NCBI RefSeq assembly: GCF_002583555.1
Contig: NZ_BEGX01000137.1
Span: forward strand, 16,981-80,980
Length of the DNA stretch: 64,000 nucleotides
Direction: 5' to 3'
Source of the DNA: Pseudonocardia sp. N23
GTDB lineage: Bacteria > Actinomycetota > Actinomycetes > Mycobacteriales > Pseudonocardiaceae
A program made the position numbers and the translations under genes. The notes beneath the pieces were generated by a model. The model saw nothing but the letters and a program-made list of their open reading frames with translations. It had not been told where the DNA came from and ran no database searches. The stretch's first letter is position 1. Every line of letters begins with the position of its first letter. This document shows positions 57,421-64,000 of the stretch, piece after piece.

Positions 57421-58173
57421 GTGGGGTACGACGCGGTGATCGCCGAGACCATCGGCATCCAGGGCGCGAACGGCGACGAGATCGAGGCCTACAGCGCCCG
57501 GCCGCTCGACGGTGCGGCCCGCGGCGGCGTGGTGGTCATCCACCACATGCCCGGGTACGACCGGGAGAGCAAGGAGACCATCCGGCGCTTCGCCGCCGAG
57601 GGCTACAACGCGGTCGGCCCCAACCTCTACACGCGCGAGGCCCCCGGCGCGGCCCCCGACGACGCGGCGGCGACGGCTCGGGCCAACGGCGGTGTCCCCG
57701 ACGACCGCCTCGTCGGCGATGTCGCGGGGGCCGCGGCGTGGCTGCGCCGGTTGCCGAACTCGAACGGGAAGGTCGGCACGATCGGGTACTGCTCGGGCGG
57801 TCGCCAGGCGTTCCTGACCGCGCTGGAGCTCGACATCCAGGGCGCGGTGGACTGCTACGGCGCGTTTGTCACCGGCACGCCGCCCGAGGGGTTCCCGCTC
57901 AAGGTCGGTCCGCTGGGCGACCGGGTCGGCGAGCTGCGCGCGCCCGTCCTGGGCATGTTCGGCAACGACGACAAGCATCCCTCGCCCGCCGACGTCGACG
58001 AGCTGGAGAAACTGCTGCAGGAGGCGGGCAAGGAGTACGAGTTCCACCGCTACGACGACACCGGCCACTCGTTCTTCTCCGTCGACCGGCCCGCCTACCG
58101 CCCGACCTCGGCCGTCGACGGCTGGGAGAAGATCCTCGCCTTCTTCGGCGCGAAGCTCGGCGGGGAGGCCTGA
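57421..58173 (+). CDS. Dienelactone hydrolase family protein
   Basis: A protein of about 250 residues. It has GVVVIHHMPGYDRESKETIRRFAAEGYNAVGPNLYTRE, nucleophile Cys in GTIGYCSGGRQAF, acid Asp in MFGNDDKHPSP and base His in YDDTGHSFFSVDRPAYRP. These complete the Cys-Asp-His triad of dienelactone hydrolases. I choose the GTG at 57421, with GGAGG about six bases upstream, over the longer frame, whose first 28 residues are Arg/Lys-rich and unlike the family. It is followed six bases later by a DUF6295-type gene. Confidence 0.92.
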   Translation: MGYDAVIAETIGIQGANGDEIEAYSARPLDGAARGGVVVIHHMPGYDRESKETIRRFAAEGYNAVGPNLYTREAPGAAPDDAAATARANGGVPDDRLVGDVAGAAAWLRRLPNSNGKVGTIGYCSGGRQAFLTALELDIQGAVDCYGAFVTGTPPEGFPLKVGPLGDRVGELRAPVLGMFGNDDKHPSPADVDELEKLLQEAGKEYEFHRYDDTGHSFFSVDRPAYRPTSAVDGWEKILAFFGAKLGGEA

Positions 58174-58178
58174 CCCGG

Positions 58179-58436
58179 ATGTGCACGTACAGCACCGAGA
58201 AGATCGACGTCGACCGCAGCAGCGGCAAGGGTGCCGACGGCTGGTTCCCGCTGCGCACGGCGACGGTCTACTACGACCATCCCGTCCACGCCCCGGACGA
58301 CCACACCGTCAACATCGACTTCCTCGCCCCCGACCGCGGGCCCGGCGCGCGGGTGGCCGTCGAGCTCAGCCTGGACACCGCGAAGGCGTTGCTCGAGGCC
58401 CTGCAGGTCACGGTCGAGCGGGCCGCGCACCACTGA
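58179..58436 (+). CDS. Small protein, DUF6295-like
   Basis: An 85-residue protein starting MCTYSTEKIDVDRSSGKGADGWFPLRTATVYYDHPVHAPDDHTVNIDFL and ending PGARVAVELSLDTAKALLEALQVTVERA. I recall this as the DUF6295 family, small soluble proteins of unknown role found in actinomycetes. It starts with the unusual Met-Cys and lies five bases from the dienelactone hydrolase stop, so the two are probably translated from one message. The Cys and the following charged strand could bind a metal or ligand, but nothing proves it. Confidence 0.7.
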   Translation: MCTYSTEKIDVDRSSGKGADGWFPLRTATVYYDHPVHAPDDHTVNIDFLAPDRGPGARVAVELSLDTAKALLEALQVTVERAAHH

Positions 58437-58502
58437 CGTTCCCCCGGCGGATCCCCCCGGCGCGGCTGACCGTGCCGGGGGCGGACCGGCACCATCTCGC
58501 CC

Positions 58503-58970
58503 GTGCGCGTGTATCTGGGTGCTGACCATGCCGGCTTCGACCTCAAGGCGGTGCTGATCGAGCACCTCGTCGGGGAGGGCCATGACGTCGTCGACGTCGG
58601 CGCGCTCGCCTACGACGCCCAGGACGACTACCCGGCCTTCTGTCTGGAGACGGCGCGGCGCGTCGTCGACGACGAGGGCTCGCTGGGCATCGTGCTGGGC
58701 GGCTCGGGCAACGGCGAGCAGATCTCGGCCAACAAGGTGCCGGGCTGCCGGGCTGCTCTGGCGTGGAGCGTCGAGACCGCGACGCTGGCCCGTGAGCACA
58801 ACGGCGCGCAGGTCATCGGCGTCGGCGCCCGGATGCACTCCGAGGATGAGGCGAAGGCGATCGTCGACGCGTTCCTGGCCACCCCGTTCTCCGGCGAGGC
58901 CCGCCACCAGCGGCGCATCGACGTGCTGTCCGCGTTCGAGGAGGACCACGAGTACCCGCCGGTGGCCTGA
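58503..58970 (+). CDS. rpiB: Ribose-5-phosphate isomerase B
   Basis: A 155-residue isomerase of the pentose phosphate pathway interconverting ribose 5-phosphate and ribulose 5-phosphate. It matches mycobacterial RpiB closely: MRVYLGADHAGFDLK, DDYPAFCLETA, GSLGIVLGGSGNGEQISANKVPGCRAALAWS, and RMHSEDEAKAIVDAFLATPFSGEARHQRRIDVL. The actinobacterial form uses the Glu of GNGEQ as base instead of the Cys of the E. coli type. GTG start at 58503. Independent transcription is likely; the comA promoter follows. Confidence 0.96.
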   Translation: MRVYLGADHAGFDLKAVLIEHLVGEGHDVVDVGALAYDAQDDYPAFCLETARRVVDDEGSLGIVLGGSGNGEQISANKVPGCRAALAWSVETATLAREHNGAQVIGVGARMHSEDEAKAIVDAFLATPFSGEARHQRRIDVLSAFEEDHEYPPVA

Positions 58971-58989
58971 GATCGGCGACACGGTTTCC

Positions 58990-59024
58990 GATAGTGGATG
59001 ACCGCCCACTATCCGAAGTAGAAT
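58990..59024 (+). promoter_or_regulatory. Palindromic operator and leaderless promoter of comA
   Basis: GATAGTGG (58990-58997) and CCACTATC (59006-59013) are a perfect 8-base inverted repeat with an 8-base centre. A -10-like TAGAAT (59019-59024) follows and ends seven bases before the GTG at 59032, so the transcript would begin at or near the start codon. The palindrome covers where the -35 box should be, the position for a repressor blocking polymerase. A/T content rises here compared with surrounding sequence. Confidence 0.6.
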
Positions 59025-59031
59025 CGGCCCG

Positions 59032-59817
59032 GTGACACTTCCTGCCTTCCTCGACCTTCCGCCGCGCTCGGTCAAACCGCGGTCGGTCGGCGTCACCCAC
59101 GTCATCGACCAGGGGGCCGGTACTGCGGCCACGGCCGACCTCCTGGCGTCGGCAGCAGGGCATATCGACATCTGGAAGGTCGGCTGGGGCACCGCCTACG
59201 TCGACTCCGCGCTGTCGGCCAAGCTCGCGCTGCTCGAGGCGCACGATGTCGCGGCCTGCCTCGGCGGCACCATGCTGGAGATCGCGTGGGCCCAGGGCGC
59301 GGCCGAGGCCTGCCTCGAGTGGGCGGGAGAGGTCGGCTTCCGGCTGATCGAGGTCTCACGGGGCACCGTCGCGATGTCGATGTCGGAGAAGCGGGCGCTG
59401 ATCCGGCGCGCGGCGCGCGACTTCACGGTCCTCGCCGAGACCGGTGCCAAGTCGCCGGGCGAGCGCAACGCCGCGCGGCACTGGCCGGCCGAGTGCCTGT
59501 CCGACCTCGACGCGGGCGCGCGTCTCGTCGTCACCGAGGGCCGGCAGAGCGGCACGGTCGGCACGTTCGACGAGTCGGGCCGGGTCCGTCCCGACGTCGT
59601 CGAGGCCGTCGTGGCCGCCACCGGCGTCGAGCGGGTCATCTTCGAGGCACCGCGTGCGTCCCAGCAGGCCTGGTTCGTCCGCCGCTTCGGGCCCGACGTC
59701 AACCTGGGCAACGTCGCGCTCGCCGACGTGCTGTCGGTGGAGACGCTGCGGCTCGGGCTGCGCTCCGACACCGCGGCGGTCGTCCGCCGCGAGCACCAGG
59801 AGGCCGAGCTCGCCTGA
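59032..59817 (+). CDS. comA: Phosphosulfolactate synthase
   Basis: A 261-residue TIM-barrel enzyme that joins phosphoenolpyruvate and sulfite to (R)-phosphosulfolactate, the first step of one coenzyme M / sulfolactate route. Seen: HVIDQGAG, HIDIWKVGWGTAYV, VAACLGGTMLEIAWAQG, GFRLIEVSRGTVAMS, TVLAETGAKSP and a C-terminal NLGNVALADVLSVETLRLGLRSDT. Length is close to archaeal ComA. ComB or ComC homologues are not in the window, so the end product is uncertain (sulfolactate, cysteate or coenzyme M). Its promoter carries a tight palindromic operator. Confidence 0.88.
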   Translation: MTLPAFLDLPPRSVKPRSVGVTHVIDQGAGTAATADLLASAAGHIDIWKVGWGTAYVDSALSAKLALLEAHDVAACLGGTMLEIAWAQGAAEACLEWAGEVGFRLIEVSRGTVAMSMSEKRALIRRAARDFTVLAETGAKSPGERNAARHWPAECLSDLDAGARLVVTEGRQSGTVGTFDESGRVRPDVVEAVVAATGVERVIFEAPRASQQAWFVRRFGPDVNLGNVALADVLSVETLRLGLRSDTAAVVRREHQEAELA

Positions 59818-59861
59818 GCCGGCGTCGTCCACCGCCGCGACGTGCCGTTCGAACCCACCAC

Positions 59862-59901
59862 GAGGCCGGACAGCGACCCGACAGGGACGCCGTCCGGCCT
59901 C
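59862..59901 (+). terminator. Inverted repeat after comA
   Basis: GAGGCCGGAC (59862-59871) and GTCCGGCCTC (59892-59901) form a perfect 10-base stem with a 20-base loop, 45 bases past the comA stop. It would end the comA transcript before the separate promoter at 60065. The rest of the 59818-60064 gap shows nothing else. Confidence 0.55.
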
Positions 59902-60064
59902 CCTCGTTCCCGGTCAGCCCCGGGGCACGCGGCACCCCGGGACTGCGGCACCATGGGGCCACAACGGTCTCCCGTGACGACGTCTCCGGCCACAGGTCCG
60001 ACCGGGCGCCGCACCTGACCAGGAACGACGGTGTTGCGCACCGGTTTACACCTGTCGGGGGGCG

Positions 60065-60092
60065 TTGACACCGAACGGCCGTTGAGTATGGT
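60065..60092 (+). promoter_or_regulatory. Promoter of the flavoprotein-DsrE operon
   Basis: TTGACA (60065-60070) and TATGGT (60087-60092) are 16 bases apart, a near-consensus vegetative promoter followed by an A-rich initially transcribed region (TAAAAATCC). The leader before the GTG at 60160 is about 60 bases, long enough for control, but I see no riboswitch fold. Confidence 0.75.
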
Positions 60093-60159
60093 AAAAATCC
60101 TGAATCGCATAGTGAACGACTGGCGAACCTCAGCGCAGACGGCGGAAGGCGGGCGGAAC

Positions 60160-61506
60160 GTGCCGCGGAAGACAGTGATCATCGGTGGGGGTCCTGCCGG
60201 GACAGGCGCCGCGGGCGGCGTGAAGGCCGTGGATCCCTCCGCTGAGGTGGTTCTTTACACCCAGTTCGAGGACATCGCCTACAGCCCGTGCGGCATTCCT
60301 TATGTCCACGGTGGCGAGATCGACAGCTTCGACCGGCTGATCCTGGCGGGCAAGCAGGCGTACGTGGACGCGGGTATCGACGTCCACTACGAGAGCACCG
60401 TGACCTCGATCAACACGGCGAAGAAGACCATCACGGTCAAGGGCGAGGGCGAGGTGTCCTACGACAGCCTCGTCATCGGCACCGGCTTCGCCTACGCCGA
60501 CCCGGGCGTGCCCGGCACCGACCTCGGCGGCCTGTACTACGTCAAGAACATCCGGGCCGCCCAGGAATGGGACAAGGTCATCGCCAACTCCAAGCGGGCG
60601 GTCGTCGTCGAGGCGTCCCCGCTGGCCATGGAGATGGTCACGGCCCTGGCCCACCGGGGTATCGAGACCCACCTGATCGACCCGAACCCGTACGCCCTGT
60701 CCAACATGGCGGACGCGGACATCATGGCTCCCGTCGAGGAGTCGTTCCGCGAGCTCGGGATCCACCTGCACTTCAACACCACCCTCGAGGCCTTCCTGGG
60801 CGACTCCGAGGGCAAGCTGCGCGCGATCAAGACCTCGGCGGGCGAGATCCCGGTCGACCTCGCGGTCGTCGCGACGCACAAGACCCCGAACAACGCCCTC
60901 GCGGCGGCGGCCGGGATCAAGATCGGCTCGACCGGCGGCCTCGTCGTCGACGAGAACATGAAGACGTCGGCTCCCGACGTGTGGGCCGCGGGCGACGCCT
61001 GCGAGATCCCGCACGGTCTCGCCGGCACGCCGCTGCAGGGCCTCACCGGCTCGCACGCGTACGCCCAGGGCAAGACGGCCGGCCAGAACGCCGGGGGTGG
61101 GTCCAAGGCCTACCGCACCGTGTTCATCCCCTGGGGTACGCCTGCAGGCAAGTGGGTCATCGGTGGTGCGTCGTTCGGCGAGGCCACCGCGACCGCTCTC
61201 GGCATTCCCTACATCGTGGGTGTCGCCGAGGGGGTCTCGCGCTCGCGCTACTACTCGGGCGTGAAGAAGACCAAGCTCAAGATCCTTGCCGACCCCAAGT
61301 CGCACAAGATCCTCGGCGCCCAGATGGTCGGCGGCGGTGACGGCATCAAGGAGCGGGCCGACTTCCTCGCGCAGGCGATCCGCTTCGGCATGACGCTCGA
61401 GGACCTCGCCACGATGGAGAGCGTCTTCTCGCCCGCCATCGGCGCGCTCACCGAGCCGATCGTCGCCGCGGCGAACAACGGTCTCGCCGCAGCGAAGAAG
61501 GGCTGA
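60160..61506 (+). CDS. CoA-disulfide-reductase-like NAD(P)H/FAD oxidoreductase
   Basis: A 448-residue two-dinucleotide-binding-domain flavoprotein. FAD motif TVIIGGGPAGTGAAGGVK; redox Cys44 in AYSPCGIPYVHGGE, the single-Cys active site of CoA-disulfide and persulfide reductases; NAD(P) region KRAVVVEASPLAMEMVTALAHRGIETHLID (a Gly-rich loop partly replaced by EAS); second FAD motif DVWAAGDACEIPHG. The C-terminal dimer domain ends LTEPIVAAANNG. It likely reduces a low-molecular disulfide, persulfide or quinone. GTG at 60160 chosen because homology begins there. First gene of a three-gene operon. Confidence 0.88.
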   Translation: MPRKTVIIGGGPAGTGAAGGVKAVDPSAEVVLYTQFEDIAYSPCGIPYVHGGEIDSFDRLILAGKQAYVDAGIDVHYESTVTSINTAKKTITVKGEGEVSYDSLVIGTGFAYADPGVPGTDLGGLYYVKNIRAAQEWDKVIANSKRAVVVEASPLAMEMVTALAHRGIETHLIDPNPYALSNMADADIMAPVEESFRELGIHLHFNTTLEAFLGDSEGKLRAIKTSAGEIPVDLAVVATHKTPNNALAAAAGIKIGSTGGLVVDENMKTSAPDVWAAGDACEIPHGLAGTPLQGLTGSHAYAQGKTAGQNAGGGSKAYRTVFIPWGTPAGKWVIGGASFGEATATALGIPYIVGVAEGVSRSRYYSGVKKTKLKILADPKSHKILGAQMVGGGDGIKERADFLAQAIRFGMTLEDLATMESVFSPAIGALTEPIVAAANNGLAAAKKG

Positions 61507-61508
61507 TA

Positions 61509-61772
61509 GTGGCAAGCGGTTTCTCCGGCTGGCTCCGCCACAACGCCGAGCACTACCTCCTTGTCGACGCCCAGCGGAAGCTGTCGGCCAAGCTCGGGAC
61601 GGCCGCCCCGCGGCCGCCCCAGGGCGCCAAGGAGATCTTCTGGCTGAAGATCTTCGCCCCGGTGTACAGCGTGCTGCCGTGGTCCCTCCGACACGCGATC
61701 ATGCGCGCCATGCCGGGAAGCCATCGGAAGACGTGGGCCTCGCCGCCGGCTCTGCAGGGGCCGGCGGTCTGA
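61509..61772 (+). CDS. Small protein of the flavoprotein-DsrE operon, unknown
   Basis: An 87-residue basic protein starting ASGFSGWLRHNAEHYLLVDAQRKLSAKLG, with a hydrophobic middle KEIFWLKIFAPVYSVLPWSLRHAIMRAMPGSHRKTW. That middle could lie in or on the membrane as an amphipathic hairpin. No cysteines. I do not recognise a family. GTG start only three bases after the flavoprotein stop, and the DsrE-like gene follows 39 bases on, so it is firmly part of the operon. It may dock the complex to the membrane. Confidence 0.65.
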   Translation: MASGFSGWLRHNAEHYLLVDAQRKLSAKLGTAAPRPPQGAKEIFWLKIFAPVYSVLPWSLRHAIMRAMPGSHRKTWASPPALQGPAV

Positions 61773-61811
61773 CCCTCGAAGCACCACCCACCCAACAAGA
61801 AGGAGTGCACT

Positions 61812-62297
61812 GTGGCTCAGATCGTCGGTGAGCGGGCTCAGGCGGGCGACGCGATTGTCGACTACGACGAGAAGCTGTTCGACGACATCCAGGCCGAGGC
61901 GGGCGAGAAGGCCTACATCTTCATGCACACCGTGCCCTACGAGGGCTCGGTCGGTCTGGTCAACATGCTGACCTGTACCCGCATCAACCGTAAGGGCTTC
62001 GACACCAGCCTCGTTCTCTACGGCCCCGGCGTGCTCATGGGCTCCGCCACCCGTGGTTTCCCGACCGTCGGCTCGGAGGCCTTCCCCGGCCACCTCGCCT
62101 ACAACAACCAGCTGCAGACGTTCATGAAGGAGGGCGGCAAGGTTCTTGCCTGCCGCTTCGCCATGGCCGCGCTCTACGGCATGCGGGAGACCGACCTGAT
62201 CGAGGGCATCACCCCGATCCACCCGCTCGACATCCTGGACTGCACCCTGACCGCCCGCCGTGAGGGCGCGCTCGTCATGCAGACCTGGACCCTCTGA
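61812..62297 (+). CDS. DsrE-like protein of the MSMEG_0572/Sll0783 family
   Basis: A 161-residue protein: KAYIFMHTVPYEGSVGLVNMLTCTRINRKGFDTSLVLYGPGVLMGSATRGFPTVGSEAFPGHLAYNNQLQTFMKEGGKVLACRFAMAALYG, ending IEGITPIHPLDILDCTLTARREGALVMQTWTL. This agrees with my memory of the MSMEG_0572/Sll0783 'nitrogen starvation response' family, a DsrE-fold group normally encoded in Nit1C nitrilase clusters. Cys in LTCTR, LACRFA and LDCTL are candidates for persulfide carriage. GAAGGAG site before the GTG at 61812. The operon ends at the hairpin at 62323. Confidence 0.85.
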   Translation: MAQIVGERAQAGDAIVDYDEKLFDDIQAEAGEKAYIFMHTVPYEGSVGLVNMLTCTRINRKGFDTSLVLYGPGVLMGSATRGFPTVGSEAFPGHLAYNNQLQTFMKEGGKVLACRFAMAALYGMRETDLIEGITPIHPLDILDCTLTARREGALVMQTWTL

Positions 62298-62322
62298 TAC
62301 ATCGTCACACCCTGCTCGACCA

Positions 62323-62360
62323 CGATGACAGGGCTCGGCGTCGTCCGGGCCCTGTCATCG
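62323..62360 (+). terminator. Strong hairpin terminator after the DsrE-like gene
   Basis: CGATGACAGGGC (62323-62334) and GCCCTGTCATCG (62349-62360) form a perfect 12-base stem with a 14-base loop, 26 bases past the stop. With the promoter at 60065 it delimits a three-gene transcription unit. Confidence 0.75.
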
Positions 62361-62409
62361 GGTCGAGTTGCTCCTTCGAGTCCGGGGAGCTGACCAGAAC
62401 GGCACCCCA

Positions 62410-63039
62410 GTGGACAGTCACGAGGCACTGGACGTTGCCCGGACGCGATGGCGCGCCGCCGAGGAGCGTCTCTACCCGACCCTGATCGCCGATCCGGCCG
62501 CCGGTGCGCGCGCCGTCGACGCGATCCGGCAGTTGCTCGTCGAGCTCCGACGGCACGGCTCCGACCTCGCAGGTCTCCTGGCCACCGCAGCGGATCCCCG
62601 CGCGCTGGTCGCGCCACTCTCGTTGCCCTGCAACGAGTTCCCGGTCGAGATGCTCGTGGGTGTCGCCTGCGGCGCCCGGCTCCGGGAGATCGTCGCCGAC
62701 CAGGACCATCGGCGGATCGAGCAGCTCATCGCGCGCGGCGTCGCCGCAGGCGCGACGTGGGTCGTGCTCGACGGTCCGGACGACCCGGACGCTCTGACCG
62801 AGGGCCGCCACGTGATCGTCCACGTGACGTCGAGGACGGTCCTCACCGCCACGGTCGACCCGTGGACGGACGACCAGCCCTACGAGCTGCACGTCCTCCC
62901 GTCAGCCGGGGACCCCCTCGCACGCAGGTTCGGCGATCGCGCCGAATGGCTCGACGAGTTCCGGCTGTGCCGGCGCGACGTCGAGACGCTGCACGGGGAC
63001 CCGGACCGGACGGGCGCGACGCGGACGGGAGCACGGTGA
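62410..63039 (+). CDS. Hypothetical protein upstream of the GNAT gene
   Basis: A protein of about 209 residues from the GTG at 62410. The first half is helical (DVARTRWRAAEERLYPTLIADPAAGARAVDAIRQLLVELRRHGSDLAGLLA), and the second contains strands (TWVVLDGPDDPDALTEGRHVIVHVTSRTVLTATVDPWT) and a C-terminal AEWLDEFRLCRRDVETLHGD. No family recognised, no signal or membrane segment. The stop overlaps the GNAT start by four bases (GTGA), so it is coupled to the acetyltransferase and probably works with it. A start five codons or so upstream cannot be excluded. Confidence 0.7.
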   Translation: MDSHEALDVARTRWRAAEERLYPTLIADPAAGARAVDAIRQLLVELRRHGSDLAGLLATAADPRALVAPLSLPCNEFPVEMLVGVACGARLREIVADQDHRRIEQLIARGVAAGATWVVLDGPDDPDALTEGRHVIVHVTSRTVLTATVDPWTDDQPYELHVLPSAGDPLARRFGDRAEWLDEFRLCRRDVETLHGDPDRTGATRTGAR

Positions 63040-63590
63040 CCACCACCGACATCACCACGGGTACGGCCGCACGGCGTCCGGGAGCAGGTGCGCCCCGCCC
63101 CCGGCTGGAGTGCAAGCTCGCCGCCGACGACGCCGATCTCGCCTACCACCACGCCATCCGGCGCTCGGTGTTCGTGCTGGAGCAGCACGTCTTCGCCCGC
63201 TCCGACCACGACATCCGCGACGACGACGCGGCCACCATGAGGATCGTCGGCTACGCCGACGGCGAGCCCGCGGGCACCGTGCGGCTCTACCCGCTCGACC
63301 CCGGTGAGCCCACCGGCGACTGGCAGGGCGACCGCCTCGCGGTGCTCCTGCCGTTCCGCAGCACCCTGCTCGGGCTGCCGCTCGTGCGTGCCGCCGTCTC
63401 CGCCGCCGCGGCCCGGGGCGGGTCCCGGATGATCGCCCACGTACAGCCGGCCAACCGGACGTTCTTCCGGCGGCTGGGCTGGACGCAGATCGGCGAGCCC
63501 GAGGTCTACCTCGGCCTGCCGCACCTGCTCATGGAGATCGACCTCGTCGCCGCCCGGGCTGCTGCCGCCGCCCGCACGGTCACCGGCTGA
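63036..63590 (+). CDS. GNAT acetyltransferase, MSMEG_0567 N-terminal-domain-like
   Basis: A 184-residue protein with the GNAT fold: LECKLAADDADLAYHHAIRRSVFVLEQHVFARSDHDIRDDDAATMRIVGYADGEPAGTVRLYPLD, acetyl-CoA-binding region GDRLAVLLPFRSTLLGLPLVRAAVSAAAARGGSRMIAHVQPANRTFFRRLGWTQIGEPEVYLGLPHLLMEIDL. This is the pattern I know as the MSMEG_0567/Sll0786-type N-terminal acetyltransferase of Nit1C clusters, where it is fused to an AIR-synthase-like domain; here it stands alone. GTG start overlapping the upstream stop. Confidence 0.82.
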   Translation: MTTTDITTGTAARRPGAGAPRPRLECKLAADDADLAYHHAIRRSVFVLEQHVFARSDHDIRDDDAATMRIVGYADGEPAGTVRLYPLDPGEPTGDWQGDRLAVLLPFRSTLLGLPLVRAAVSAAAARGGSRMIAHVQPANRTFFRRLGWTQIGEPEVYLGLPHLLMEIDLVAARAAAAARTVTG

Positions 63591-63630
63591 CCCACCGCCG
63601 ATCCGGTTGCCGGCGCCTGCAGAACCGCGG

Positions 63631-63669
63631 CTGCCGGCGCCTGCCGGGCGCAGCCTCCGGCGCCGGCAG
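63631..63669. terminator. GC-rich hairpin and direct repeats between convergent genes
   Basis: CTGCCGGCGCC (63631-63641) and GGCGCCGGCAG (63659-63669) form a perfect 11-base stem with a 17-base loop. GCCGGCGCCTGC also repeats directly at 63609-63620 and 63633-63644 (24-base period). The cluster sits between the GNAT stop and the convergent gene stop at 63739 and probably terminates both. Confidence 0.6.
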
Positions 63670-63738
63670 AACGCGGCTCGCGAACTCGGGGTGGTGGCGC
63701 GCCGACCTGTCCGGTCGTCTCCGAGCAGCGGTGCCGGC

Positions 63739-64000
63739 TCAGGACGTCCGGACCCGGTCGGTGACCAGCCTGCCCGCGCGCCCGAACGTCTCCCGCAGCT
63801 CCGGGGGAAGCGCGGCCGCGACCCGGGCCGTCGCCGCCCGGCGGTCGGCCGGGCTCCCCAGCATGCCGACGACCAGGTCGGACTTGGTGCGCGCCGCCAC
63901 CAGCGCGGCCTCGGGGTGACGGCCGAGGGCGGCGAGGGCGAGGGCCTCGTACTTGGGGCTGGAGTAGAGGCGGGCTTCGGTGAGGAGTGCGTCGGCGTGG
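63739..64000 (-). CDS. Partial gene running off the right edge, helical C terminus
   Basis: The minus strand is open from the window end to a TGA at 63739-63741, giving the last 86 or so residues of a protein. They include HADALLTEARLYSSPKYEALALAALGRHPEAALVAARTKSDLVVGMLGSPADRRAATARVAAALPPELRETFGRAGRLVTDRVRTS. The helix-turn-helix rhythm suggests tetratricopeptide-like repeats such as those closing large cyclase or LuxR regulators. The start lies outside the window, so the identity is open. Confidence 0.6.
   Translation of the reverse strand, partial: HADALLTEARLYSSPKYEALALAALGRHPEAALVAARTKSDLVVGMLGSPADRRAATARVAAALPPELRETFGRAGRLVTDRVRTS

Noticed and set aside
59840..59870. GTTCGAACCC resembling a tRNA T-loop
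   Set aside because: The flanking bases do not form a five-base T stem, and no acceptor, D or anticodon arms can be folded around it.
63605..63680. CRISPR-like or REP-like repeat array
   Set aside because: Only two direct copies and one inverted copy with no unique spacers of constant length; best explained as a terminator hairpin region.

Overview
The window is very GC-rich, with G or C at most third codon positions, many GTG starts and ATGA/GTGA stop-start overlaps. It also carries F420-dependent enzymes (including an F420-dependent glucose-6-phosphate dehydrogenase), a DrrAB-type exporter, PucR/SARP-type regulation and leaderless promoters. This is an actinomycete, most likely of the Pseudonocardiaceae. 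The nitrile hydratase subunits look, from memory and not from a search, closest to those of Pseudonocardia thermophila. It reads as chromosome: I see no rRNA, tRNA, CRISPR array, transposase or phage gene.

Region A (about 0.9-7.1 kb) is a nitrile-to-acid operon. It holds an ArsR-type regulator, a protein fusing an SRPBCC-like domain to an AmiC/UrtA-like ligand-binding domain, an amidase, cobalt-type nitrile hydratase beta and alpha subunits, the hydratase maturation protein and an AraC-type regulator. The route is nitrile to amide (hydratase) to acid plus ammonia (amidase). The fused sensor is the most unusual protein in the window.

Region B (7.1-18.5 kb) is a second catabolic locus. A three-subunit molybdenum hydroxylase on the minus strand faces a plus-strand set: LLM-family reductase/oxygenase, F420-dependent G6P dehydrogenase, NTF2-like protein, alpha/beta hydrolase, DUF1028 protein, M20 peptidase and PucR regulator. 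The layout suggests hydroxylation, reduction or cleavage, and hydrolysis of an unknown, probably N-containing, compound with its own F420H2 supply.

Region C (18.6-46 kb) is a mosaic of single genes and small operons: hydrolases, two UPF0104-type membrane proteins, an MFS carrier, a DrrAB exporter with a ribbon-helix-helix regulator and a three-fold palindromic operator, aromatic-type oxidoreductases with a FUSC exporter, MsrA, OsmC, a 2OG-Fe(II) oxygenase and others. Seven broken or truncated genes lie between intact ones, so this stretch looks like a zone of gene turnover. It also holds a short protein built of nine-residue GSILSIGSx repeats and a LuxR regulator whose hydrolase domain has lost its catalytic serine.

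Region D (46-58.5 kb) has an ArsR/SRPBCC pair, a flavin monooxygenase, a stand-alone LigD-type phosphoesterase, a thioredoxin-fold protein, two dienelactone hydrolases, a NYN/OST-HTH protein with a PIG-L deacetylase, formaldehyde dehydrogenase, and an overlapping acyl-CoA dehydrogenase / NMN-adenylyltransferase-like / ApgM-like operon.

Region E (58.5-64 kb) has ribose-5-phosphate isomerase B and phosphosulfolactate synthase behind a palindromic operator. A promoter- and terminator-bounded operon follows: CoA-disulfide-reductase-like flavoprotein, small protein and DsrE-like protein. Then come an unknown gene and a GNAT acetyltransferase. The DsrE-like and GNAT families are ones I know from nitrilase (Nit1C) clusters, yet no nitrilase is present. 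Family names throughout come from reading motifs, not from database searches.
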